A stretch of DNA of 64,000 nucleotides from Azospirillum oryzae (GTDB lineage: Bacteria; Pseudomonadota; Alphaproteobacteria; Azospirillales; Azospirillaceae): positions 1,286,501 through 1,350,500 of the forward strand of contig NZ_FXAK01000007.1 in assembly GCF_900177515.1 (NCBI RefSeq). The letters are read 5' to 3'. Both the position numbers and the translations under genes were made by a program. Shown piece after piece: positions 27,386 to 35,574 of this stretch. Numbering within the stretch: the stretch's first letter is position 1; each line of letters opens with the position of its first letter. The notes beneath the pieces were generated by a model. It did not search any database, was not told where the DNA came from, and was given only the letters and a program-made list of their open reading frames with translations.

Positions 27386-28428
27386 CCACGATTCCTGTCT
27401 CTGTGGTCGTGATGACGCGCAACGAGGCGGCGAATCTGCCCGCCTGCCTGCCGTCGCTCGACCGTTTTGCCGAGTGCTTCGTGGTCGACAGCCACAGCGT
27501 CGACGGAACGCCGGACATCGCCTTGTCACACGGCGCGCAGCTGGTGTCCTTCCGCTGGAATGGCCGCTATCCAAAGAAGAAGCAGTGGTGTCTGGACACT
27601 CTGCCCTTCGCCCATGACTGGGTCCTGTTCGTCGATGCGGACGAACGGCCGACCGCGGAACTGGTGGAAGAGATTGCCAGCTTGATGGCGGAATCCTCGG
27701 CCGATGGACCGCGCCATGCCGCCTATTGGATCGACGGGCGGCCGGTCGTCCGCGGCCGTCCCCTGCGGTTCGGCTGCTGGAATCGCAAGCTGGCGCTGGT
27801 CGACCGCCGGCGCGTGCGTTTTCCCGAACAGCCCGACCTGGATGTCGCATTCATGTGGGAGGTGGAGGGGCATTACCAGCCGCGGGTTGCCGGCACGACC
27901 GGCCGGCTGCGCCACCCGATGGACCATGCCGACGCCAAGCCGCTCTCCGCATGGTTCGACCGCCACAACCGCTATTCCGACTGGGAGGCGGCCATGCGTG
28001 CGGACGGCCGGATGGAGCGGCTGATCGACGGCGAACCGGAAGCCGGCGCCGGACCTTTGCCCGGCCTGTCCGGTCTCGTCGGCCGGCGCGCGCAGAAACG
28101 GCTGTTCCACCGCCTCCCCGGCCGGCCGCTCTGGGCCTTCCTGCACGCTTATGTGCTGCGTCTCGGCGTACTCGACGGCGCAAGAGGGCTCGACCACGCA
28201 CTTGCGCGCGCGTTCTACTATTGGCAGGTCGGCGTCAAGATGCGCTCGGCCGCACAGGCGCGGGATTCGGCCGTTCGCGTTTCGTCGGTCGGCAGTCCGC
28301 CCGATCGTCCTCCGCCCGCTCGCTCCGGATGCGAGGCTTACTCTTCGAGTAAGGCGATGCGGTCGCCGCCCAGCGCCTTCAGCAGGTCGAAGGTGCGCTT
28401 GCGCACGCCCGGATCCTCGATCCGGTAA
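27382..28428 (+). CDS. Glycosyltransferase family 2, WaaE/KdtX-like
   Basis: A 348-residue GT-A enzyme. The start PVSVVVMTRNEAANLPACL, the sugar-nucleotide loop VVDSHSVDGT and the metal-binding WVLFVDADERPT are typical of the WaaE-like GT2 group. The C-terminal half contains GRPLRFGCWNRKLALVDR and a hydrophobic helix pair (LWAFLHAYVLRLG...). The last about 60 residues are low-complexity Ser/Pro/Arg and overlap 91 bp of the convergent XRE gene; they may be a recent read-through extension. ATG at 27382 overlaps the upstream stop by 4 bp. Confidence 0.85.
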   Translation: MTTIPVSVVVMTRNEAANLPACLPSLDRFAECFVVDSHSVDGTPDIALSHGAQLVSFRWNGRYPKKKQWCLDTLPFAHDWVLFVDADERPTAELVEEIASLMAESSADGPRHAAYWIDGRPVVRGRPLRFGCWNRKLALVDRRRVRFPEQPDLDVAFMWEVEGHYQPRVAGTTGRLRHPMDHADAKPLSAWFDRHNRYSDWEAAMRADGRMERLIDGEPEAGAGPLPGLSGLVGRRAQKRLFHRLPGRPLWAFLHAYVLRLGVLDGARGLDHALARAFYYWQVGVKMRSAAQARDSAVRVSSVGSPPDRPPPARSGCEAYSSSKAMRSPPSAFSRSKVRLRTPGSSIR

Positions 28429-28805
28429 TAGGCCCGGACCAGCTCCAGCGTCTCGCGGCGCGCCATCGATTCGAATTCGTCCGTCTCGCTCATGCTCTCG
28501 GCAGGGGATTCGGCGGTGATCTGGTCGGGCGACGGCATGTCGTCGAAGAAGTAGCTGACCGGCACGCCCAGGACCTGCGAAAGGTTGTAAAGGCGGCTGG
28601 CGCTGATGCGGTTCGACCCGCGCTCGTACTTCTGCAGCTGCTGGAAGGTGATCCCGACCGCCTCGCCCAGTTTTTCCTGACTCAGGCCGAGCAGGGTGCG
28701 GCGAAGCCGCAGGCGGGCGCCGACATGGATGTCGATGGGGTTGGGACCTTCGCCGCGGCGCGACAGGGTGTGGGCAGGGGCGAGTTTGGTCTTGGTCGCG
28801 CTCAT
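28338..28805 (-). CDS. XRE-family transcriptional regulator
   Basis: A 155-residue protein with a Cro/C1-type helix-turn-helix at about residues 28-85 (GARLRLRRTLLGLSQEKLGEAVGITFQQLQKYE split over helices 1-3). The C-terminal part is acidic and then helical (TLELVRAYYRIEDPGVRKRTFDLLKAL). This is the SinR-like or polysaccharide-locus type common in alphaproteobacteria. It lies between two opposed arms of the exopolysaccharide cluster and overlaps the 3' end of the GT2 gene by 91 bp. A good promoter is at 28870-28897. I infer, not show, that it controls the locus. Confidence 0.9.
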   Translation of the reverse strand: MSATKTKLAPAHTLSRRGEGPNPIDIHVGARLRLRRTLLGLSQEKLGEAVGITFQQLQKYERGSNRISASRLYNLSQVLGVPVSYFFDDMPSPDQITAESPAESMSETDEFESMARRETLELVRAYYRIEDPGVRKRTFDLLKALGGDRIALLEE

Positions 28806-28869
28806 AAGTCGTACCTCGAAGGGAAAGCCGGAGGGAAGGCGCCGCGAGAATGCTTAGTTCAGAAAGTAA

Positions 28870-28897
28870 ATTCTATGCAACCATTTGTGCGTATCAA
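28870..28897 (-). promoter_or_regulatory. Promoter of the XRE regulator gene
   Basis: On the minus strand TTGATA (28897-28892) and TAGAAT (28875-28870) are 16 bp apart; each matches the sigma70 consensus 5/6. It lies about 65 bp ahead of the ATG in an AT-rich island, just downstream of the neighbouring GT2 gene. Confidence 0.65.
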
Positions 28898-28939
28898 TGG
28901 CCCGTTCGGGTGGAAGTGGGAGGACGTGAGCAAAAGACG

Positions 28940-29734
28940 TTATGTTTCCGGGCACCGGAAACGTAATTTCGCGTATGCTGAGGGAAAATGATGACGCACT
29001 GCCAGCGCGACTCGCTGAGCTGCGGCGATGGCCGTTGCGCCTGCCGCTCCACAGCGGTAATGGCGTCGGCGAATCGCAGCCTGCTCCCGCCGGCCGGCGG
29101 TGGCGTCGCGTTGTGACAGGCCGCCGGGTGCGAACAGGCAGACGGGCCAGCGCAGCTGAACCGCCTCGCCGAGGTCGAGAACGGCCAGCGTGAAGGCGTA
29201 ATCGGCGGCGATCCGATAGCCGGGGTCGAAGCGAAGGTCAGCCAGAGCGGAAACCCGGTAGATCATTGCCTGATGGTGGGTGAACATACCCAGCGGCGCC
29301 CAGCGGTGTGACCGGGCGCGCTTCAGGAGGATACGTCCGTCCCCCTGCCGCTCCAGCGCATCGCCATAGAGAAGGGCACAGCCGGGGTGCCGGACGATGT
29401 CCTGTAGCAGCCGCGGAGCGCTGTCCGCAGCCGCCAGCCGGTCGCCGGCGTTCAGAAACAGGACGTGGCTGCAGCCCAGCCGGCGGGCAGTGTCGAGCAG
29501 GTCGTTCATCGCGTCATACAGCCCCGAGTCGGCACACGACCGCCACCAGAGGGGAATCTCGGCATGGGCGGCCAGCCACTCCGCGGTTCCGTCGGTGGAG
29601 GCGCCGTCGGCCACCAGCCAAACGATATCGTGACTCAGCTGACCGCTCAGGCTGTCATAGGTGTCGGCGAGCCCGGCGCGGTCGTTGCGGACCACGGTCA
29701 GGATGGCGAGGCGGGGAGGGTTGGGCGCCGTCAT
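28940..29734 (-). CDS. Glycosyltransferase family 2 protein, WcaE-like
   Basis: A 264-residue GT-A enzyme. It starts PPRLAILTVVRNDRAGLADT; VADGASTDGTAEWL binds the nucleotide, and DSGLYDAMN plus FLNAGDRL supply the metal-binding acidic residues. RIAADYAFTL is another family motif. It resembles WcaE-type transferases of capsule synthesis. Its ATG overlaps the stop of the SLBB gene by 4 bp (ATGA), so it is translated with that exporter gene. Its C-terminus is Arg/Ala-rich. Confidence 0.87.
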   Translation of the reverse strand: MTAPNPPRLAILTVVRNDRAGLADTYDSLSGQLSHDIVWLVADGASTDGTAEWLAAHAEIPLWWRSCADSGLYDAMNDLLDTARRLGCSHVLFLNAGDRLAAADSAPRLLQDIVRHPGCALLYGDALERQGDGRILLKRARSHRWAPLGMFTHHQAMIYRVSALADLRFDPGYRIAADYAFTLAVLDLGEAVQLRWPVCLFAPGGLSQRDATAGRREQAAIRRRHYRCGAAGATAIAAAQRVALAVRHHFPSAYAKLRFRCPET

Positions 29735-32670
29735 CGCGTGATCACCGAGATCGAGGCGGCCGTGATCGCCAGCTGGCTCAGGATGCTGCCGACCGCCTTG
29801 GTGGCGTCCAGCCCGTCGAAGGGGCGTGGATCACGCGGTACCACCAGGATCGACCCCGGCGGAATTGCGTCCACCCTGTGGTTCCACGAGGACAGCGCCA
29901 GCGGCCGGGCCCGTCCGTCGGGCAGGACCAGGAAGCTTCGCCCGGTGTCGGCATCGCGGGTGGTGCCGCCGGCATCGCCGAGATAATCCTCCGCCGTCTT
30001 GCCGCTGACGAACTGGGCGGCGGTGGGGTGCAGCACTTCGCCCGAGACCGCGACGGTCAACGGCCGTTTCGGGATCAGGATACGGTCGTCGGGCTCCAGC
30101 AGCGGGTCCAGCTCAGGCCGGCCGCGCAGGACGGCGGGGTCCGCCTCGACCACCACGCGGCCGAGCGGTTCGGCGCCGCGAAGCTGCGCGGCGAGTTGGC
30201 GGGCCAGCGCGACATTCTCCGCCTTCACCGGCTCGCCCTTCTCCACCTCCAGCGCCAATGTCCGTTCCAGCTCGCGCGCCTGCCGCTGGAACTGCTCCTT
30301 CTCGCGGCGGCGCTCGCTCTCGCGGGTCAAGACCGCCCCGGCGGGATAGGCATCGTCCAGCAGGCCGCCGGCCCGCGCGATCAGCGAGGACAGCGTCTCG
30401 CCGCGGCCGATGTCGTAGCGGCCGGGACGGCGCACCGCCCCTTCGATGGCCACGGCGCGCGATTCCAGCGCCTGTGGCCGCGGATTGACCCGCAGCGCAT
30501 CTCCGGGGCCAACCGATCGCCCCCCGTCGCGGGTAAGGTCGATGCTGCTGCGTGTGCCGTCGGCGGCCGTCAGTTCCGCCACCGCCGGGTCGGCATCGGC
30601 GGACAGCCCGCCCGCCGCCGCGACCAGTGCCGACAGCGGCGTGCGGTCGGCCACCGGGTAGCCGCCGGGATCGCGCACCGCGCCGCGCACCTGCACCGTC
30701 CGCTCACCGATCACCGCAACGATGGCGGGATCGAGCAGCGCGGCCAGCATTGGCGGCTCGCTTTCACCGTCCGTCCTGTCGTCCGTCGCCGCCCCGGCGG
30801 GCTTTTCCAGGCTGCGGATGTCGTCGGCGGCGAACAGGTGGATGCGGTCGCCGTCGGTCAACCCGCGATCCGCCCGCCCGGCGGCAACCTCCTGCGGAGA
30901 GAAGGGCAGATAGAGCCGGGTCAGGGTCCGCCGGTCGTATCGCTCGACGATGCCCAGCAGCGGATAGACGTCACGCTTCAGCAGCTTGCCGCTGGCCAGA
31001 GCCTTGCGCAGCGTGGTTCCGGCGGCGAGCCGGCGGGTGCCGGGGTGGCGGACATGGCCGATCACCTCATACTGCGGCGCGTCCGACACGACGATGGTCT
31101 CGCGGGCGCCGGCACCCTCCGTTCCGTCGGCCACGGGATAGAAGCCGGGGCGCGGCACGCCGGTCAGGCGCAGAACCGAATGGCGCAGGGCCAGAGGCAG
31201 CAGGTCGGGCACCGCGGCGAACAGCGGCGGACAGGGCGTGCGTGCGCCGGTCAGCGTGGCGGCGGCGCGGGCCTGCGGGCCGGTGGCGAGCGGACCGTCC
31301 GGTTCCGCCGCCAGGGTTCTGGCCAGCGCGACCAGTCCGGGGCAGGCATCCTGCGGCGGCTGCCGGTCGCCGCGCAGGATGGTCAGCACCGGCTCCGAAG
31401 TCAGGAAATCGACGTCCGCCGTCCCCAGCACGTACAGCGTGTCGCCTTCGGCCAGTCCGCGGCGGTCCTTGCCGTTCAGGACGGCCGACAGGGAGACCGG
31501 CCGCAGGTCGCGCGCGCCGGTGGCGGGGACGGTGCTTTCCAGGGCGGCGAAGGGCAGATAGGGATCGGGTCGCAGATCGGTGCGGGACAGCAGCCCGGGC
31601 AATGTCTCCGCCCGGGTCCAGGCGCGCGGGCCGGGCCGCAGGACATGCCCCTCCAGCCGCACCTCGCCGCGGCGGTCCTCGCGCCGCGGGGCGAGCAGCA
31701 GCAGGTCGCCGTCGTCGAAGCGCTTGGCATCGGCGTCCGCGATCTCCTCCGTCGTCTCCTCGCCGGCGGGACCGATGCCGAATCGGAGCAGCCTTCCCTG
31801 GCCGGGCCGCAGCGGGCCGCCGGCGAGGTCGCGCAACTCCGCCGCCGACAGCGGGCCGCCGCCGGGCGGAAGTTCGTAGATCCCCGGCCGTTTCACCGGG
31901 CCGGCGACGGCGACCGTGGCGCCCAGCGGCGGAACGAACAGGCGGTCGCCGTCGCGCAGCGGCATATCCGCATTGCCGGGGGCGCCGGCGATCTGCAGGG
32001 CATAGAGGTCGACGGTGACGCCGCCGCCCGCACGCACCAGCCGGACCGCGCGCAGGCTGCCGCCGCGTTCCACCCCACCGGCCGCGGACAGCGCATCCAG
32101 CACGGTGGCGAAGGCGCTGATCTCCTGCCGGCCGGGCCGGCGGACCGCACCGGTGACCAGAACGCTGATCCGCCGCACCTCCGCCAGCGAGGCGAAGGCG
32201 TCCGTGCTGGGCCAGGTGGCGGCCACCGCGGCGGCAAGGTCCCGCCGCAGGGCATCCAGCGTCAGGCCGGCGGCGGTCAGCGGGCGCAGGTCGTCCACCA
32301 CCAACTGGCCGTTACGGTCGACCGTGAAGCGCTTGCTGAAGGATTTCTGGCCGCGCAGGGTCACCAGAACGGCGTCGCCGGTGTTCAGCACGTAATCGCC
32401 CTGAATGGCGCCGGGGGCCGTCTCCGACCCCAAGGCATCCGCGGCAGTGCCGAACAGGTCGTATCCGAACTGGCGCAGCGGCTCACCGGCGCGGGCTGAG
32501 AAGGCGGCTTCGATGGGAGAGGAGGAGACGTCCGCATATAATGCGGACGGTTGTTGCGGCGACGAGGAGTCACTTCGCGTCGGCCCCGCGGCAAACACGG
32601 CGCACGCCCACAGAATCGGCACCGCCCCCGGCGCCAGGCGGGCGAATATCCTGCACGCAGCAGCCAGCAT
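29731..32670 (-). CDS. Very long polysaccharide export protein with about eight SLBB-type repeats
   Basis: A 979-residue exported protein. N-terminal signal sequence (1-28); it has a Cys at 22 in ILWAC, not a clean lipobox. A polysaccharide export (PES) domain spans about 92-165 (GDYVLNTGDAVLVTL, DRNGQLVVDDL). SLBB-like units, each with a V/I-x-G-x-V-x-x-P-G core, begin near residues 173, 256, 340, 502, 537, 661, 742 and 876. A charged helical insert lies at about 783-830. The last 22 residues form a hydrophobic or amphipathic helix, as in Wza where it crosses the outer membrane. Wza itself is about 380 residues with few SLBB domains, so this is greatly extended. It shares an operon with the GT2 at 28940. 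Confidence 0.85.
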   Translation of the reverse strand: MLAAACRIFARLAPGAVPILWACAVFAAGPTRSDSSSPQQPSALYADVSSSPIEAAFSARAGEPLRQFGYDLFGTAADALGSETAPGAIQGDYVLNTGDAVLVTLRGQKSFSKRFTVDRNGQLVVDDLRPLTAAGLTLDALRRDLAAAVAATWPSTDAFASLAEVRRISVLVTGAVRRPGRQEISAFATVLDALSAAGGVERGGSLRAVRLVRAGGGVTVDLYALQIAGAPGNADMPLRDGDRLFVPPLGATVAVAGPVKRPGIYELPPGGGPLSAAELRDLAGGPLRPGQGRLLRFGIGPAGEETTEEIADADAKRFDDGDLLLLAPRREDRRGEVRLEGHVLRPGPRAWTRAETLPGLLSRTDLRPDPYLPFAALESTVPATGARDLRPVSLSAVLNGKDRRGLAEGDTLYVLGTADVDFLTSEPVLTILRGDRQPPQDACPGLVALARTLAAEPDGPLATGPQARAAATLTGARTPCPPLFAAVPDLLPLALRHSVLRLTGVPRPGFYPVADGTEGAGARETIVVSDAPQYEVIGHVRHPGTRRLAAGTTLRKALASGKLLKRDVYPLLGIVERYDRRTLTRLYLPFSPQEVAAGRADRGLTDGDRIHLFAADDIRSLEKPAGAATDDRTDGESEPPMLAALLDPAIVAVIGERTVQVRGAVRDPGGYPVADRTPLSALVAAAGGLSADADPAVAELTAADGTRSSIDLTRDGGRSVGPGDALRVNPRPQALESRAVAIEGAVRRPGRYDIGRGETLSSLIARAGGLLDDAYPAGAVLTRESERRREKEQFQRQARELERTLALEVEKGEPVKAENVALARQLAAQLRGAEPLGRVVVEADPAVLRGRPELDPLLEPDDRILIPKRPLTVAVSGEVLHPTAAQFVSGKTAEDYLGDAGGTTRDADTGRSFLVLPDGRARPLALSSWNHRVDAIPPGSILVVPRDPRPFDGLDATKAVGSILSQLAITAASISVITR

Positions 32671-32710
32671 AGATGTCCAGCAACCTCATCAAACACCCGC
32701 ACAGCGCGAG

Positions 32711-32756
32711 CGAAAGGCAATGAACACTATTGCGTGCGTTCAGCCGAAAGGCAATG
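32711..32756. repeat. Pair of 12-bp direct repeats upstream of the SLBB gene
   Basis: CGAAAGGCAATG occurs at 32711-32722 and again at 32745-32756, 34 bp apart start to start, in the gap between the divergent exporter gene and acetylpolyamine amidohydrolase gene. On the minus strand the repeats read CATTGCCTTTCG, whose TTGCCT could serve as a -35 element. About three helical turns of spacing suits a regulator dimer pair; that is inference. Confidence 0.4.
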
Positions 32757-32891
32757 GTTCGCATCCGGGTCGCCATGCAAAAGGCCATCATCCGCCGCCG
32801 CTCCGGCGGGTCTATGATGGGCCGGACATGCGCCGGCCCGGACAACTCCCGGCGGCGGAACAGTCATGGAACAATCAGGGAAACCAGTGGC

Positions 32892-33926
32892 GTGATCGTC
32901 ATTCACAGCGAAGAGCACCGGCTGCAGGCCGGCCGGTCCGAACTCAACGACGGCCAGCTCGTCCCCTGTTACGAGAAGCCGGCCCGTGCCGACATCGTCC
33001 GGGCGCGGATCGAGGCGGTGGGGCTGGGGCCGATCGTGGAACCCACCCGTCACGGCCTCGCCCCGCTGGAACGGGTGCATGACGCCGGCTATCTCGCCTT
33101 CCTGCAGACCGCCTGGGACGAGTGGGTGGTGGAGCATGGCGACGACATCGACGCGCTGCCGCTGAACTGGGTGGCGCCGGGCATGTCGCGGCGCCGGGTG
33201 CCGCGCTCCATCGACGGACGACTCGGCTTCTATTCCTTCGATGCCGGGACGCCGATCACCGCCGGGACGTGGCGGGCGGCAACCGCCGCCGCCGACAGCG
33301 CGCTGACCGGCGCCGACCGTCTGCGGGCCGGCGAGCGCAGCGCCTTCGCGCTGTGCCGTCCGCCCGGACACCATGCCGGCCATGCCTTTTACGGCGGCTA
33401 TTGCTTCCTGAACAACGCGGCCATCGCGGCGCAGTCCCTGCGTGACGGCGGGGCCACGCGGGTGGCGGTGCTGGACGTCGACTATCACCACGGCAACGGC
33501 ACGCAGGAGATCTTCTGGGAACGCGGCGACGTGCTGTTCGTGTCGATCCATGCCGATCCGGCCGACGAGTTCCCCTATTTCTGCGGCCATGCCGACGAGA
33601 CCGGGGCCGGGGTGGGCGAGGGGGCGAACCTGAACCTGACGCTGCCCTGGGGAACCGATTGGGACGGCTATGCCCAGGCGCTGGCCGCGGCGACGGCACG
33701 CATCCGCGCCTTCGGTGCCGACGCGCTGGTGCTGTCGCTGGGGGCGGACACCTATGGCGGCGACCCGATCTCCCGCTTCCGGCTGTTGTCGGAGGATTTC
33801 CTGCACATGGGCGCGGGCATCGCCGCCATCGGCCTGCCGACCCTGTTCGTGATGGAGGGCGGCTATGCCGTCGACGACCTCGGCGTGAATGTCACCAACG
33901 TCCTGACCGGTTTCGAGCAGGGCTGA
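32892..33926 (+). CDS. aphA: Acetylpolyamine amidohydrolase (class II HDAC-like)
   Basis: A 344-residue zinc deacetylase. Zinc ligands are D197, H199 (DVDYHHGNGTQ) and D286 (LGADTYGGDP). Catalytic residues are H160/H161 (PPGHHAG) and Y325 (MEGGY). These are offset by exactly two from the well-studied Mycoplana enzyme as I recall it (H158/H159, D195/H197/D284/Y323). The N-terminal HGLAPLERVHDAGYLAFLQTAW also agrees well. The enzyme removes acetyl groups from acetylputrescine or related polyamines. GTG start at 32892 preceded by AGGGAAA. The nearby carbamoylputrescine amidase gene supports the polyamine assignment. Confidence 0.9.
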   Translation: MIVIHSEEHRLQAGRSELNDGQLVPCYEKPARADIVRARIEAVGLGPIVEPTRHGLAPLERVHDAGYLAFLQTAWDEWVVEHGDDIDALPLNWVAPGMSRRRVPRSIDGRLGFYSFDAGTPITAGTWRAATAAADSALTGADRLRAGERSAFALCRPPGHHAGHAFYGGYCFLNNAAIAAQSLRDGGATRVAVLDVDYHHGNGTQEIFWERGDVLFVSIHADPADEFPYFCGHADETGAGVGEGANLNLTLPWGTDWDGYAQALAAATARIRAFGADALVLSLGADTYGGDPISRFRLLSEDFLHMGAGIAAIGLPTLFVMEGGYAVDDLGVNVTNVLTGFEQG

Positions 33927-34018
33927 GCGGGGGCAGCGCAGCCTGACCGCGGCCGCACCATTGCCGGTGCGGTCGAATCGTCCTAAATTGAAGGGAAGTT
34001 CGGCCTCTTTTCTTGAGG

Positions 34019-34612
34019 ATGCGGGCGGTGGCTGCCGACCTGTCCATCATCAGCCCGTCCATCGGGACCTATGCCGCCCAGCGAAGCCAGACTCTGCGGC
34101 GGGATGGAAAGGACGCTTCCGGCGGCGGGAAGGACATTGCCGAAGGGAAGGGCCAGGGCGGCGGCTCCACCGACACCGTCACCCTGTCCGACGCGGCGCA
34201 GCAGCAGGTCCAAAAGCTCAAGCAGGCCGACACCAGCGTCCGTCAGCACGAGGCGGCGCATCAGGCGGCCGGCGGCGCCCATGCCGGCGGCGCCTCCTTC
34301 ACCTTTACCCGCGGGCCGGACGGCAAGAACTACGCCACCGCCGGCGAGGTGCCGATCGACGTCAGCCCCGAATCGGAGCCGGCCGCCACCGTCGCCAAGA
34401 TGGAGCAGGTGAAGGCCGCGGCTCTTGCCCCGGCCGACCCGTCGCCGCAGGATCTGCGCGTCGCGGCTCAGGCGGACGCCGCGAAGCTGCAGGCCCAGTC
34501 GGAACAGCGACGGCAGGGCGGGGACACCGCGTCGGGACGCGCCGCTGCCGCCTATGGCGCGGCGCAGGCCCTGGGCAATTCCGCCGGAGCGGAGAGGGGG
34601 CTGACGGTCTGA
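34019..34612 (+). CDS. SprA-related putative metalloprotease
   Basis: A 197-residue protein. The centre carries [18 protein letters not shown], an HExxH-like zinc signature (HEAAH), followed by [23 protein letters not shown], split here as the conserved Gly-Pro-Asp-Gly strand of the SprA-related family. N- and C-terminal thirds are Gly/Ala/Gln-rich and probably disordered. There is no signal peptide. Family function is unknown; the motif suggests zinc peptidase activity. ATG at 34019 or GTG at 34028 may be the start; the GTG has better ribosome-site spacing. It is located between two polyamine genes. Confidence 0.72.
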   Translation: MRAVAADLSIISPSIGTYAAQRSQTLRRDGKDASGGGKDIAEGKGQGGGSTDTVTLSDAAQQQVQKLKQADTSVRQHEAAHQAAGGAHAGGASFTFTRGPDGKNYATAGEVPIDVSPESEPAATVAKMEQVKAAALAPADPSPQDLRVAAQADAAKLQAQSEQRRQGGDTASGRAAAAYGAAQALGNSAGAERGLTV

Positions 34613-34665
34613 CGCCGCGCGGCGTCTATGCCGGCTTTCTACCGCTCCTCCCCGTTCGGCCCGAA

Positions 34666-35574
34666 TCAGCGGCGCGGAGTCGTCTCGCCGTCCAGCGTCA
34701 GCAGGGCGCCGTACAACTCCGGACGGCGGTCGCGGAAGACGCCCCAGGAGGCGCGCTGTGCCGCGATGCGGTCGAGGTCGAAGGTGGCGGTCAGGACCGT
34801 CCGGCTCTCACGGTCGGCCTGCGCCACGATCTCCCCCTGCGGCCCGGCGATGAAGGATGAGCCGTAGAAGGTCAGCGCACAGCTTTCCCCCTGCTCCACC
34901 CCGACGCGGTTGGAGGCGACCAGCGGCATCAGGTTGGCGCCGGCGTGGCCCTGCATCACCCGCGTCCAATGACCCTGGCTGTCGATGGAGGCATCCTGCG
35001 GCTCCGAACCGATGGCGGTGGGATAGAGCAGGATCTCCGCCCCCTTCAGCGCCATCACGCGGGCGGTCTCCGGGAACCACTGGTCCCAGCAGATGGCGCA
35101 GCCGACGGTGGCGTAGCGGGTCTTGAACACCGGGATGCCGGTGTCGCCGGGGCTGAAATAGAACTTTTCCTGATAGCCGGGGCCGTCCGGGATGTGGGAC
35201 TTGCGGTAGACGCCCAACAGGCTGCCGTCGGCATCGACCATGGCCATCGAGTTGTAATAGGCGTTGCGCGCCTTCTCGAAGAAGCTGACCGGAATCACGA
35301 CCGACAGTTCGCGGGCCAGGGCCTGCATGCGTCCGATCACCGGATGCTCCTCGGCGGGAGCGGCCAGTTCGAACAGCGACTGCTTCTGGTCCTTGCAGAA
35401 ATAGGGGGTCTCGAACAGCTCCTGCGGCAGGATGATCTGCGCGCCCTTGGCGGCGGCCTCGCGAATCAGCGATTCGACGCCGTCGACGTTGGCGGCACGG
35501 TCCCAGCTGCAGGCCATCTGGGTGGCGGCGACGGTGACGGTACGGGACGAGGGAACGGTCGTCGAAGCAGTCAT
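34666..35574 (-). CDS. aguB: N-carbamoylputrescine amidase
   Basis: A 302-residue nitrilase-superfamily enzyme. The Glu-Lys-Cys triad is E52 (LPQELFE), K125 (YRKSHIP) and C162 (CAICWDQWFPE). The stretches FETPYFCK, HIPDGPGYQEKFYF, SQGHWTRVMQGHAGAN and VASNRVG match AguB proteins. It hydrolyses N-carbamoylputrescine to putrescine, CO2 and ammonia, the last step of the arginine-agmatine route. The usual partner agmatine deiminase (aguA) is not in this window. ATG at 35574. Convergent with the SprA-like gene. Confidence 0.93.
   Translation of the reverse strand: MTASTTVPSSRTVTVAATQMACSWDRAANVDGVESLIREAAAKGAQIILPQELFETPYFCKDQKQSLFELAAPAEEHPVIGRMQALARELSVVIPVSFFEKARNAYYNSMAMVDADGSLLGVYRKSHIPDGPGYQEKFYFSPGDTGIPVFKTRYATVGCAICWDQWFPETARVMALKGAEILLYPTAIGSEPQDASIDSQGHWTRVMQGHAGANLMPLVASNRVGVEQGESCALTFYGSSFIAGPQGEIVAQADRESRTVLTATFDLDRIAAQRASWGVFRDRRPELYGALLTLDGETTPRR

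Noticed and set aside
29308..32499. A 1,063-codon open frame on the plus strand opposite the SLBB exporter and GT2
   Set aside because: Antisense shadow; composition Arg/Gln/Gly with no recognisable fold, while the minus strand shows clear families.
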